Below, piece by piece: positions 1 to 9,569 of a DNA stretch of 64,000 nucleotides (the first letter of the stretch is position 1; the number at the start of each line of letters is the position of its first letter). The stretch spans positions 4,650,001 through 4,714,000 of the forward strand of contig NZ_LR130759.1 in the NCBI RefSeq assembly GCF_900292015.1, in the 5' to 3' direction. The position numbers were made by a program, and so were the translations under genes. Source of the DNA: Mycobacterium basiliense (GTDB taxonomy: Bacteria; Actinomycetota; Actinomycetes; Mycobacteriales; Mycobacteriaceae). The notes under the pieces are model-generated. The model did not search any database. It was not told the origin of the DNA and saw nothing but the letters and a program-made list of their open reading frames with translations.

Positions 1-2149
1 CCGAGCCGGACGCACCGGGAAGGTTGAACGTCACGCCATTTAGGCCGTCGCCGCCGGTTCCGCCGTTGCCGCCGTTGCCTCCGTTGCCGACCCGCCCACC
101 GTCACCACCCTTGCCCCCCTCGGCGCCGGTCTGGCCGAAAGCCAGGGCGTCTGCGCCGTTGCCGCCTTTACCGCCGTTGCCGCCTGTGGTGGGCGTGGTC
201 CCCTTGGCGCCGGCCGCACTGTGAGTGCCACCGCCGCTGTCGCCACCGGCCCCGCCGACCCCCCCGCTGCCGGGGTTACCGCCGTGGCCTCCGGCCCCGC
301 CGACACCGGAGTTGTGATCCCATGTGCCGGTCGCGCCGTTGCCACCATTACCGGGCGTCCCGCCGTTCCCGCCGTCGCCGCCAACTCCACCGACTCCGTG
401 GCTGCCGTCGTGACCCGAGGCCGCCAGCGCGCTACCGCCGGCGCCACCGTCGCCGCCGGCCCCGCCGTTGCCGCCGTCACCACCGTTGCCACCGGCCTGA
501 CCGTCCGCACCCGGGCTGAGGCCGTCGAAACCGTTGTTCCCATTGCCGCCGGCTCCACCCTTACCGCCGGCCCCGCCGGCCCCACCGTCCCCACCGTTAC
601 CCGCCTGGAGTCCGCCGTTGCCGCCGGCTCCACCCTGTCCGCCCTGGCTGCCGTCGCCACCTGATTTGGAGGAAACACCCGAGGACCCGTTGAAACCGTC
701 GCCGCCGGTTCCACCTGCTCCGCCGTCACCGACCAGACCACCGTCACCGCCCTTGCCACCGTCCCCGCCGGCCTTTCCGGTGCCGATGGCGTTGGCACCG
801 TTGCCGCCCTTGCCGCCGTCACCACCGCTGGTGGGCGTAATACCGGCCGCGCCGTCTGCAGCGCGCCCGCCTCCACCGCTGGCGCCGCCGGACCCACCGG
901 CCCCGCCGGTACCGGGGTCACCGCCGTTTCCACCATTCCCGCCAGCACCGGCGTTGACTCCGGCTGCGCCCGCCGCGCCACTGCCGCCATTGCCGGCAAT
1001 CCCGCCGGAGCCGCCGGCACCACCGGACCCGCCAACACCGTGACTGCCCGCAACGCCGAGCAAGCCACCGGCGCCTCCGGCTCCACCGTCACCGCCGTCA
1101 CCACCGACCCCGCCGATCCCGCCGTTGCCGCCGCTACCGCCATTCGCCCCAGCGCTGGCACCGCCGGCACCGGCGGCGCCGGCACCGCCGACTCCGCCGT
1201 CCGCGCCGTGTCCACCGCTCCCGCCGGCCCCACCGTTGCCGATCAGCGCCCCGCCGGACCCGCCGGTACCCCCGTTGCCGCCGCTGCCTCCGTTACCGCC
1301 GTTACCGCCGGATGCCCCCGGGGTGAGTGCCGCCGAACCTGAGGTAGCGGCAAGTCCGTCGCCACCGGCCCCGCCTACGCCGCCATTGCCGAACAACCGT
1401 GCGGCCCCACCGTCACCGCCGTTGCCTCCGAGTTCGCCGACACCACCAACACCGCCGGCCCCGCCGTTGCCGTACAGCAGCCCCCCGGTGCCGCCGTGAC
1501 CGCCGACACCGCCGGACCCGCCGGCCGCGCCGACGCCACCGGCCCCGCCGATGCCGCCGCTACCCCACAGCAGGCCACCGGCGCCGCCGTTTCCGCCGGG
1601 CATCCCCGCTGCTGGGGCACCGGTGCTCACGCCAACCCCGCCCGAGCCGCCGGCACCACCGGTGCCGATCAAGCCAGCCGCTCCGCCCGCCCCACCAGCT
1701 TGCCCGGGCGCCCCGGATCCACCGGCGCCACCATTGCCATACAAGATGCCGCCCGCCCCGCCGGCCTGCCCCGTCCCGGGCGCACCGTTGGCGCCGTCGC
1801 CGATCAGCGGGCGGCCCAGCAGCGCCTGGGTGGGCGCATTGATCAGCGCCAGCAAATTCTGCTCGACATTGGCCGCCTCGGCGGCCCCATACCAGCTCGC
1901 ACCACCGGACAGGGTCTGCACAAACCGGTCGTGGAACGCAGCCGCTTGCGCACTGATGGTCTGATACTCCCGGGCGTGGGCGCCGAACAGCGCCGCGATA
2001 GCGGCCGACACCTCGTCAGCGGCCGCGGGCAGAACCTCGGCGGTCGAGACCGCGGCGGCATTACTCGCCGCGCTGATCGCCGAACCGATGTTTGCTAAAT
2101 CCGTTGCTGCCGACGTCAAAAATTCCGGTGCAACAACCACAAAGGACAT
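1..2149 (-). CDS. PE_PGRS family protein (3' end outside window)
   Basis: The ATG at 2149 follows a GGGAG ribosome site. The first ~95 residues are a typical PE domain (starts [15 protein letters not shown], then repeated Ala-rich helices and the family LIGDGANG turn). The rest, to the window edge, is almost entirely Gly-Gly-X and Gly-Asn-Gly repeats with the usual GAGG/GGNGG runs. The frame stays open to base 1, so at least 716 residues are present and the C-terminus is missing. PE proteins are exported by type VII secretion, mainly ESX-5; PGRS proteins are surface-associated and variable in length. I see no further domain in the part present. Long open frames on both strands inside the repeat are by-products of its GGC/GCC periodicity. 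Confidence 0.95.
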   Translation of the reverse strand, partial: MSFVVVAPEFLTSAATDLANIGSAISAASNAAAVSTAEVLPAAADEVSAAIAALFGAHAREYQTISAQAAAFHDRFVQTLSGGASWYGAAEAANVEQNLLALINAPTQALLGRPLIGDGANGAPGTGQAGGAGGILYGNGGAGGSGAPGQAGGAGGAAGLIGTGGAGGSGGVGVSTGAPAAGMPGGNGGAGGLLWGSGGIGGAGGVGAAGGSGGVGGHGGTGGLLYGNGGAGGVGGVGELGGNGGDGGAARLFGNGGVGGAGGDGLAATSGSAALTPGASGGNGGNGGSGGNGGTGGSGGALIGNGGAGGSGGHGADGGVGGAGAAGAGGASAGANGGSGGNGGIGGVGGDGGDGGAGGAGGLLGVAGSHGVGGSGGAGGSGGIAGNGGSGAAGAAGVNAGAGGNGGNGGDPGTGGAGGSGGASGGGGRAADGAAGITPTSGGDGGKGGNGANAIGTGKAGGDGGKGGDGGLVGDGGAGGTGGDGFNGSSGVSSKSGGDGSQGGQGGAGGNGGLQAGNGGDGGAGGAGGKGGAGGNGNNGFDGLSPGADGQAGGNGGDGGNGGAGGDGGAGGSALAASGHDGSHGVGGVGGDGGNGGTPGNGGNGATGTWDHNSGVGGAGGHGGNPGSGGVGGAGGDSGGGTHSAAGAKGTTPTTGGNGGKGGNGADALAFGQTGAEGGKGGDGGRVGNGGNGGNGGTGGDGLNGVTFNLPGASGS

Positions 2150-2663
2150 CTGAATCTCCCAACAACCTGTGGCAAACCAGGTGGCGACTGGCATTCGGTG
2201 GCAAGCATTGAATGGAGATGCGGACAACGCCACCCCGAATATATCTCCGACGGACGCATTCCCGCTCGCAGAATCCCGCGCAAATGACAATCGCCCAAGA
2301 GCAAAATCGCTACAGCTATCGGCCGACCACTGTGCACCCTGCACACGCGGCGCTAAAGGCGCAGTAAACGGTCGAGCGGGCACCCGCTGCCACACCGCGG
2401 TCAGTCGACCGCGGGACTACCTCCGCTGCTCGCCGATCGTCACCAGCCACGCGGCGACATTCGCCTCGCCATGGTGCTAACGACCGCGATGTTGTCAAAA
2501 CCTCTGCGGCGCTTGGAATCGAAGGCCGCGTTGACGCGCACGACCGTGGCGTTGCCACGACCAGGCACCTGCCCCGCGTCGAGTTTGCTGACCTTAGGCT
2601 CGTCGATCAAACCTGGCAATTTTGGTCACCTTCGCCATCCTTGCCCTGCCAACCTGCCGCGGA
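2150..2663. other. intergenic, no gene recognised
   Basis: Between the PE_PGRS start and the end of the monooxygenase pseudogene. It must hold the PE_PGRS promoter. Short open frames here look like no known protein and lack ribosome sites. I see no repeat or RNA gene. Confidence 0.5.
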
Positions 2664-4116
2664 TCAACAACGCAGGTCGAATTGTTCAAGATCAGGTTTC
2701 GCGAGCATGGCTCGGTGTTCAGCCGGCGCAAAAGGCCAAACTTCCGGCACTCCGTCTTTGTTCAGGTACCAACTATCACAGCCTGACGTCCACACGGTGT
2801 TGGGCATTGCAGCTCGCAATTTGGAATTGAATTCTTCGGTCGCCGATGCGGTCGCCTCAACCGTGTCGAACTCGTGGTGGCGCCACCGCTGAATCCACCG
2901 CAGAATGTGATCGGCCTGTGATTCGGCGATGCCGGTCAGAGGGAAATTTCCCACCGGACTATGCGGTCCCAACATCATGAAGAAGTTCGGGAAACCCGGT
3001 ATGGCGACGGTGAGGAAGGCGTATGGACCGCCCTCCCAGACGTCGTCGATCTTGAGGCCACCGCGACCGGTCAGCTGCATTGGCCGAAAAAATGGCGTGC
3101 GAGTCAAACCCGGTGGCGAGCACGATGACATCCACCTCGTGCAGCATGCCCTCGTCGGTCACCATGCCCCGGTGTTGGACGTGATCGATGCCGCTGGTGA
3201 CCAGTTCGACATCGTCCCGCTGGATCGCCCGGTAGAAGCCGGCGGACATCACCAAACGTTTGCACATTGGTTGGTAATCAGGCGTCAGTGCCTGGCGCAA
3301 ATCCGGGTCACGGACCAGACTAGGCTGGCGCGGCACGTCACCCGCGCCCCCGGCGATGCCAGCCCGGTTTGAGTCAGTGCCGCCGTAAACTGCTCGAAGA
3401 CACATCCCCATGCCTTGTAGGCCAACGAATCAAGCCACGGAGCAGCGCGGTAGATCGCACGAGTCAGCTTCGAATATGTGCGGTTTGGCCAGGGCAGAAT
3501 CCACTAGCGACGTGCGCTGGAACATGGTGAGCTTCGCGGCCACGCCGGCGAGGGCGGAAACCAGTTGGACACCAGTAGATCCGGTTCCGATCACCGCGAT
3601 GCGGCGGTCTTTGAGCACCACCTGGTGATTCCAGCGAGCCGAGTGGAAGGCGCTGCCAGCGAAGTGCTCCAAGCCGTCGATGTCGGGTAGGTGGGGATGG
3701 TGCAGCAATCCGGTCGCCGCGATCAAGAAAACGAATTTCGACTCCTCTCCGGCGGTGGTCCGCACCCACCAGCTGCCGTTGTCGAATCGCGCGCCAGCGA
3801 TTTCCGTCCCGAACCGAATCCTCTCCCTTAGTCGATAGTAATCAGTCACTTCACGAAAATAGGAATGGATTTCGCGCCCCGACGAGAAAAGGCTAGACCA
3901 CTGCGGATTCTTCGCAAAGGAGTACTGGTAGAGCCGCGAAGGAACATCGCAGACCAAACCCGGATAGGTGTTGTCACGCCAGGTTCCGCCCACATCGCTG
4001 GCCTTCTCATACAGAGTGGCGACATTCTCAATCCCGTTGGTCAGCAACCTGATTGCTAGGCACAGTCCAGACATGCCTGCACACACAACGGCAACAGCGG
4101 GGTCGCGCTTCATCAT
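2664..4116 (-). pseudogene. flavin-containing / Baeyer-Villiger monooxygenase, frameshifted
   Basis: Three successive frames together give one FAD-dependent monooxygenase of about 480 residues. The N-part has the dinucleotide motif (AVAVVCAGMSGL; the first Gly of GAGxSG is Cys), GGTWRDNTYPGLVCDVPS and the second motif VIGTGSTGVQ. The middle has LTPDYQPMCKRLVMS and VIVLATGFDSHA. The C-part has FFMMLGPHSPVGN. The first shift is near 3484-3486, where one extra base in a T3 run (plus strand) moves the frame. The second is near 3320-3335. The third is at the A6 run 3087-3092. Between the first two shifts the sequence still reads sensibly in a third frame (YSKLTRAIYRAAPWLDSLAY). The start is placed at MMKRDPA. 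Intact relatives oxidise ketones or heteroatoms with NADPH; this copy is very probably dead. Confidence 0.88.
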
Positions 4117-4344
4117 CGATCTAACCGCTCTCTGACGGACACACGACCAAAACTTCTTTCTAAAATCGCATTCTGCAATAGGGTGTTGAATTAACACTGT
4201 CGTTGGCAGCACAAGATACGGGCCACATACCCATCGGTGTCAAATTTGGTTCGCCACGATAAGCGAATCAGAATCTAATTCCGATTTTGTTGCACGCAAG
4301 TAATTAAGCAGATTTTGCGTACTACGCGGGCGTCTATGCCGCTA

Positions 4345-5007
4345 TCAGGGCTGCAGGCGTTCGATTCGCGATCCGATGACCCGAATCCGGTTGTGCACTC
4401 GGTTTTCCCGACCCTGCCAGAACTCCACGATCTCGGGTGCAATCACGTAACCGCCCCAATTCGGTGGTACGGGGATGCGATCCGAGTCGGCAAAGCGCGC
4501 CGTTACCTGGGCGAGTTGGTCGAGCAGCGCCGCCCGCGACGCAATCGGCTGCGACTGGCGCGACGCCCAGGCACCCAGCTGAGAACCACGCGGTCGCTTG
4601 GACCAATAGTCCTCGGTCACCTGAGGATCCACCCGACCCACCGGGCCTCGAACGTGGATTTGCCGACCCAGCTGGTACCAAGGAAACGTCACCGACGCGT
4701 ATGGCGTCGCCGCCAGCTGGGCGCCCTTGGCGGAGTCGTAACTGGTGAAGAACGTGATCCCGGCCTCATCCGCGGCCTTGCACAACACCGAGCGGGTGAC
4801 CGGGCGGCCCTCCGAGACGGTAGCCAGCACCATCGCGTTGGGCTCGGCGACGCCCGCGCGCTCTGCGTCGGCCATCCACTTGCGAAACAGCGCAAGCCAC
4901 CCGTCAGCCAGCCAATCCGCGTCCAGGTCTGGGTCGCCGTCTTTCTCGATGGACCCGTACTCCACACGCATCGCGGCCAGTTGCTGGTCGTCGCGCGGCC
5001 CCGTCAC
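4345..5007 (-). CDS. pdxH: pyridoxamine 5'-phosphate oxidase
   Basis: About 220 residues, matching the PdxH length. The enzyme oxidises pyridoxine or pyridoxamine 5'-phosphate to pyridoxal 5'-phosphate using FMN and oxygen. Visible signatures are [10 protein letters not shown], the FMN-binding block RSVLCK...[50 protein letters not shown], and the family C-terminus [27 protein letters not shown]...ERLQP. The frame is open further upstream, but that would run into the divergent citA start, so the GTG at 5007 is preferred; ATG at 4971 is an alternative. The gene is divergent from citA with only ~70 bp between them. In M. tuberculosis pdxH (Rv2607) lies elsewhere. Confidence 0.93.
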   Translation of the reverse strand: MTGPRDDQQLAAMRVEYGSIEKDGDPDLDADWLADGWLALFRKWMADAERAGVAEPNAMVLATVSEGRPVTRSVLCKAADEAGITFFTSYDSAKGAQLAATPYASVTFPWYQLGRQIHVRGPVGRVDPQVTEDYWSKRPRGSQLGAWASRQSQPIASRAALLDQLAQVTARFADSDRIPVPPNWGGYVIAPEIVEFWQGRENRVHNRIRVIGSRIERLQP

Positions 5008-5077
5008 CGTGCCAACGCTACCGGTGTAGCTACTAGGCGGTAGTGTCCGCCCACAGGTGGAGTGCGAGAATTTTCGT

Positions 5078-6199
5078 ATGACTGTGGTCCCGGAAGACTT
5101 TGTCCCAGGTCTAAATGGCGTGGTTGCCTTCACCACCGAGATTGCCGAGCCGGATAAGGACGGGGGGGCGCTGCGTTACCGCGGCGTCGATATCGAAGAC
5201 CTGGTGAGTCTGCGGGTCACATTCGGTGATGTCTGGGCGCTACTGGTGGACGGGGAATTCGGCCGCGGGCTGCCGCCGGCGGAGCCGTTTCCGCTGCCGA
5301 TACACACCGGTGATGTGCGCGTCGACGTGCAGGCCGGACTAGCGATGCTGGCGCCGATCTGGGGTTACGCACCATTGCTCGACATTGACGATGGCACCGC
5401 CCGCGAGCAGCTCGCTCGCGCGTCGGTAATGGCGCTGTCCTACGTTGCACAATCCGCCCGTGGCATCTATCAACCTGCGGTTCCGCAACGAGTCATTGAT
5501 GAATGTTCAACGGTCACGGCACGTTTCATGACCCGCTGGCAAGGGGACCCGGACCCCAGGCATATCGAAGCCATTGACGCCTATTGGGTGTCGGCCGCCG
5601 AGCACGGCATGAACGCGTCGACCTTCACCGCACGCGTGATCGCCTCAACCGGTGCTGACGTAGCGGCGGCACTATCCGGTGCCATTGGCGCAATGAGTGG
5701 ACCGCTGCACGGCGGGGCTCCGGCCCGGGTGCTGCCCATGATCGAAGAGGTGGAACACACCGGCGATGCGCGTGGATTGGTCAAAGGAATCCTGGACCGC
5801 GGTGAGAAGCTGATGGGTTTCGGGCACCGGGTCTATCGCGCGGAGGACCCGCGGGCGCGCGTGTTGCGCGCAACGGCCGAGCGGCTGGGCGCACCGCGCT
5901 ACGAGGTCGCCGTAGCCCTCGAGCAGGCAGCACTAGCCGAGCTGCGGGAACGCCGACCAGACCGAGCCATCGAAACCAATGTCGAGTTTTGGGCCGCCGT
6001 CATCCTTGACTTTGCACAGGTGCCGGCCAACATGATGCCGGCCATGTTCACCTGTGGCCGCACCGCGGGCTGGTGCGCCCACATTCTCGAGCAAAAGCGC
6101 CTGGGCAAGCTGGTCCGGCCGTCGGCCATTTACGTGGGGCCCGGTCCGCGGAGTCCGGAGGCTGTCACGGGCTGGGATCGGGTGTTGAGCAACGCCTAG
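5078..6199 (+). CDS. citA: citrate synthase CitA
   Basis: 373 residues, nearly identical along its length to what I recall of Rv0889c (CitA). It condenses acetyl-CoA and oxaloacetate to citrate in the TCA/methylcitrate branch. Visible are the substrate-binding histidine region [11 protein letters not shown], the catalytic region [19 protein letters not shown], the block [39 protein letters not shown] and the C-terminal [12 protein letters not shown]. The ATG at 5078 gives the family N-terminus [12 protein letters not shown]; the frame continues slightly upstream without a better start. It runs convergent with the exported sphingomyelinase-like gene. Confidence 0.96.
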   Translation: MTVVPEDFVPGLNGVVAFTTEIAEPDKDGGALRYRGVDIEDLVSLRVTFGDVWALLVDGEFGRGLPPAEPFPLPIHTGDVRVDVQAGLAMLAPIWGYAPLLDIDDGTAREQLARASVMALSYVAQSARGIYQPAVPQRVIDECSTVTARFMTRWQGDPDPRHIEAIDAYWVSAAEHGMNASTFTARVIASTGADVAAALSGAIGAMSGPLHGGAPARVLPMIEEVEHTGDARGLVKGILDRGEKLMGFGHRVYRAEDPRARVLRATAERLGAPRYEVAVALEQAALAELRERRPDRAIETNVEFWAAVILDFAQVPANMMPAMFTCGRTAGWCAHILEQKRLGKLVRPSAIYVGPGPRSPEAVTGWDRVLSNA

Positions 6200-6242
6200 A
6201 TCCGGATCGGTATCGCCGCCATCCTCAACGCCGAGACTTAGG

Positions 6243-7721
6243 TTAGGGCGGGGCAGACACATTGGTGGTTTCGTACTGAAAGGTGACCGCCGGTGGACTG
6301 TGATCCGATAGCGGTTGTCCCTTGGAGTTCAAGAAGTTTGGCGCCTCGTTGCTGTAGGCGGTCGCGTGTAGCGTCACTCCTACGCCACTGCGATAGAAGA
6401 TCTTGTCGAGCAATTCACATTCATTGCCCACCATGCAGGTCGGTGCGAAGGGCGGCGTGGTGGGACCGTGCTGCACCTCCACCCAGGCGTCGGTGAGCGA
6501 ATTGTTCTGCGCAAATTGCAGGAGGCCACTTTGGTCATCCGAATACCGGGCGTTGAAGTCCCCGGTGACGATGACCGGACGACCCGCGGAATTCTGCTGA
6601 ATATAGTTGGAGAGTTGCGCGAGGTTGGCATTGGTGAGTGCCCCGCCGCCGGTGTTCGTGTGCAGGTTGTACAGGTCCAGGGTGTTTCCCCCCGGAAGTT
6701 GCAGCTGGCTGTAGCTGAAGCCTTTGACCGTCAGGCAGTTATCGGCATCGCACTGCCACCACGTCTGACGATCGAGCCGTTTCACCTTGAACACGGCCAG
6801 GGTGTTAAGCCCGTCGGAGAAGGGCACACCGATCGGCCACAGCAGGGTAGGCGGGCTGGGTGGTGTCTGGCTGGGCATCCTGGATCTCTTGATCAGGAAC
6901 GCGTGGTAGCTAAAATCCTCCTGAACATTCGACACGAAGAAGCCGTTGAGCCGCTTCCCAATCTCCTTGGTGAACAGGAAACGCGGCAGAATTGCGCTGG
7001 AGAGCGGGAACGGCAGCCCGGCGATGTTGTAGGTCAGCATGCTGAAGTCGCCGCTAATCGTGTCGGTGGGGGTGTTGCCGACAAAGACGGTGACGGTGGC
7101 GACGTCGTCGTGGCCATGGAATGGCCCCAAATATCCCGCCAGACCGTGGACATGCAGGCTGGTGTCATCGCTAACTGCGACGGTAAAGGTGTCACTGCCA
7201 ACGAAATTCGGATCGGCGGTATAGACGAAGCTGGCGTTTCGTTGGTCGATGGCGACAACACCGTGTTGAGGTCCCCCCGGTGTACCTCGCGGATTGACCT
7301 TGAAGGTCATCCTGTTGCCGTCGGGATCGTAGGCGGTAAACGGAACCGGACCCGTGCTGCCGTTCTCCGGAATGCTGACCTGCTGTGGGGTCGCCACCGG
7401 AGTGCGGTTCGCCAAGATCGGCACGACACCGTTACGCACCGCCGCCAGAAAGTTAATGACGGCGGTGAGAATATCTTCCGGGATGCTGCTCGGATCGACC
7501 TGCTGCGCAGTGACCCCCGGTAGGCTCGCGCCCGGGATCGGCGCCAACGCGGTGTCCGATGCCGCCGGCAGCGAAGGAATATCCGCCCATGAATCACCCT
7601 GAGAGGAGCCTGAATCCGTCGGTGCCGCCAATCCGATGGGTGGGGTGACCACCACCGCAGCCCCCACACCCAGAACGACCGCCAACGCGCCTACCCGGTC
7701 GAAGAGGCTGGCATGACCCAC
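6243..7721 (-). CDS. exported sphingomyelinase / nuclease of the Rv0888 (SpmT) type
   Basis: 492 residues, closely matching recalled Rv0888. A hydrophobic signal (GALAVVLGVGAAVVV) is followed by a low-complexity linker, then a cadherin-like/Big domain (about residues 110-215: PFTAYDPDGNRMTFKVNP, GSDTFTVAVSDD), then an endonuclease/exonuclease/phosphatase domain to the end. Catalytic signatures are MLTYNIAGLP, NVQEDF, LYNLHTNTGGG, VIVTGDFNARYSD and LSDHSP. Rv0888 has been described as an outer-membrane or secreted sphingomyelinase and as an extracellular nuclease that releases carbon and phosphorus from host material. Its place beside citA is the same as in M. tuberculosis. Confidence 0.92.
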   Translation of the reverse strand: MGHASLFDRVGALAVVLGVGAAVVVTPPIGLAAPTDSGSSQGDSWADIPSLPAASDTALAPIPGASLPGVTAQQVDPSSIPEDILTAVINFLAAVRNGVVPILANRTPVATPQQVSIPENGSTGPVPFTAYDPDGNRMTFKVNPRGTPGGPQHGVVAIDQRNASFVYTADPNFVGSDTFTVAVSDDTSLHVHGLAGYLGPFHGHDDVATVTVFVGNTPTDTISGDFSMLTYNIAGLPFPLSSAILPRFLFTKEIGKRLNGFFVSNVQEDFSYHAFLIKRSRMPSQTPPSPPTLLWPIGVPFSDGLNTLAVFKVKRLDRQTWWQCDADNCLTVKGFSYSQLQLPGGNTLDLYNLHTNTGGGALTNANLAQLSNYIQQNSAGRPVIVTGDFNARYSDDQSGLLQFAQNNSLTDAWVEVQHGPTTPPFAPTCMVGNECELLDKIFYRSGVGVTLHATAYSNEAPNFLNSKGQPLSDHSPPAVTFQYETTNVSAPP

Positions 7722-8968
7722 AAATTCTCCTCAAGCGTTCAATGATGACGGGGTCGAGCGGTGTCAGGAGTTTGAGCAGTTCGGCGCACCCTTAATGTGA
7801 AATCGAAGACGTGAGGTTCTTTGTTGTACACCCGAAGCTGTGGGCATGCAAGCGAACGATCTGGGCCCGCAGTGACCTCCTACGAGTTGTCGAATCCCGC
7901 CTCCGCGAGCGGTTTCGAGGGCTGGGCGAATTCACGGCATCGGTCCTGTCATCGAGAATTTCACAGCCGCCCTTGCCCCAATATTGCGCCGGTTCAGCTG
8001 TGCGGGCCGCCCCGGTTTGCACTGTTGCGGCACGGCGTCAATGCTGTCGTATCGTCGTAATTAACAAGGTAATTCCCGGTCGTGAAGCAGTCCGATACCC
8101 GCGGCACCCGGATGAACGCACGACACGGTTTGGTTCGTGAACCATCGAATTACCGTGTAAACAACCGTCTTTCGATTTTCCACGCGAGTTCCCCTCGCGC
8201 TCACCGGCCCGCAGATCTTCTAGCAAACATACTAGGCATTGCTGGCCGCGCAAATTTGCTCGCCGCCGCCAAACAACGTGCTCGAAAGCTATAGTTTTGC
8301 CAGCCTTTCCACCCCGTATGCCGGTCTGGACAAAAGCAACCAAGAACTCTGCGGGCTCTCCTAGCTATCCCGCAGCCGCGGTTGGAGCATGCATCCCGGC
8401 AAGCGACCGGCGTCGGTGTGCATTGCATTGGCGGGGCCGGGCGGACCGCCTCGCGAAAGCTACTCGGTGGCGCCCTGTCGTTCCCTGCCTTTCCTCCCCG
8501 TTGCATCCCCCATGCGCCTCGGCCAGCATCGGCGCGCTCTGTGACACATTGGTATTCGATTCGACACCAAAGGGTAAGCGTGTCGAAATCCGAGCGTGAT
8601 CGGATCGACGCCGAAAGTATTACTCCTGACCAGAAACAGCATTCGCCCACAACCCGCCCGGCGCCAGACGCTAGCGGTGCCCATAGCTTGACCGGCGGTC
8701 CCAAGCGACATCGGGCACGGCGATCGCAAGTGACACTCACATCTCGGGCCGGTGCAACCTGCGACTGCCTTCCACGACAGGTAGGGGTTGACGCGCGCGA
8801 CCGGGCGGAGGCCAGTGCCGCCGCAACCGGGAATCGGAACCTCAGACCGCGGCGGCGAAAATCTGTCGGTGCCCCGCGATTGAATGGAACCCGCAGCGAT
8901 GATTTTGCGTCGCGGCGCGGGTCAGTACTCATAGGCCCGTCAGGGAAACCCACAGTAAGGAGACTGCC
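7722..8968. other. long intergenic region, no gene recognised
   Basis: About 1.25 kb. Several open frames of 70-100 codons exist on both strands, and a long minus-strand frame runs in from fprB, but none resembles a known protein or has a convincing ribosome site. No tRNA is visible. The only structure I noticed is the nested inverted repeat at 8123-8158. The last 20 bases hold the AAGGAG ribosome site of the next gene. This could be decayed coding DNA. Confidence 0.5.
8123..8158. repeat. nested inverted repeat
   Basis: The outer arms ACACGGT (8123-8129) and ACCGTGT (8152-8158) enclose inner arms TGGTTC (8131-8136) and GAACCA (8139-8144). It could be an operator or an RNA hairpin. It is not followed by a T-tract. 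Confidence 0.4.
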
Positions 8969-9427
8969 ATGGCGATCAACGTCGAACCTGCTCTGTCCCC
9001 CCACCTCGTTGTCGACGACGCCGCTGGTGCCATCGACTTCTATGTCAAGGCCTTCGGCGCCGAAGAGCTGGGCCGGGTACCCGGTCCCGATGGCAAATTG
9101 GTCCATGCCGCCTTGCGAATCAACGGCTTCATGGTGCTGCTCAACGACGACTTCCCCGAAATGTGTGGTGGCAAGTCGATGACACCAAAGTCCCTGGGCG
9201 GTAGTCCGGTCACCATCCACCTGACGGTCACCGATGTCGACGCCAAGTTCCAGCGGGCATTGGACGCCGGCGCCACCGTGGTAACCCCGCTGGCAGACCA
9301 GTTCTGGGGAGACCGCTATGGGGTGCTGGCCGATCCGTACGGCCACCAGTGGTCGTTGGGGCAACCGGTGCGCGAGGTCAGCATGGAAGAAATTCAAGCG
9401 GCCATGACTGCGCAGGCGAATAGCTAA
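8969..9427 (+). CDS. glyoxalase/bleomycin-resistance fold protein (PhnB-like, Rv0887c type)
   Basis: 152 residues, one vicinal-oxygen-chelate unit pair. Visible are HLVVDDAAGAIDFYVKAFGAEEL at the N-terminus, HAALRINGFMVLLNDDFPE in the middle, and the second half SPVTIHLTVTDVDAKFQRALDAGATVVTPLADQFWGDRYGVLADPYGHQWSLG. His in the DPYGHQW motif and an acidic residue in the first half are candidate metal ligands, but the substrate is unknown. AAGGAG lies 7 bases before ATG. It matches the position and length of Rv0887c and runs convergent with fprB. Confidence 0.9.
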   Translation: MAINVEPALSPHLVVDDAAGAIDFYVKAFGAEELGRVPGPDGKLVHAALRINGFMVLLNDDFPEMCGGKSMTPKSLGGSPVTIHLTVTDVDAKFQRALDAGATVVTPLADQFWGDRYGVLADPYGHQWSLGQPVREVSMEEIQAAMTAQANS

Positions 9428-9449
9428 CGCGGTTCGCAAGTCCGTGCCA

Positions 9450-9478
9450 GCGGGCGTCGTCGTACCGGCGGCGCCCGC
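9450..9478. terminator. GC-rich hairpin between convergent genes
   Basis: GCGGGCG (9450-9456) can pair with CGCCCGC (9472-9478) across a 15-base loop. It lies between the ends of the glyoxalase-like gene and fprB. There is no T-tract, as is common for candidate mycobacterial terminators. Confidence 0.4.
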
Positions 9479-9569
9479 GGCTCGGTAACGCGTTGTCGCA
9501 CGGGTGTCGGTGACGGCGCGCCTGACCAACCGCCGGACTTGTCGGCCTGTCGACTGGGCGCCTTGCCGT

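Noticed and set aside
40..1233. 397-residue open frame on the minus strand inside the PE_PGRS gene, and several plus-strand Pro-rich frames
   Set aside because: They are out-of-frame readings of the GGC/GCC PGRS repeat. The PE domain fixes the true frame.
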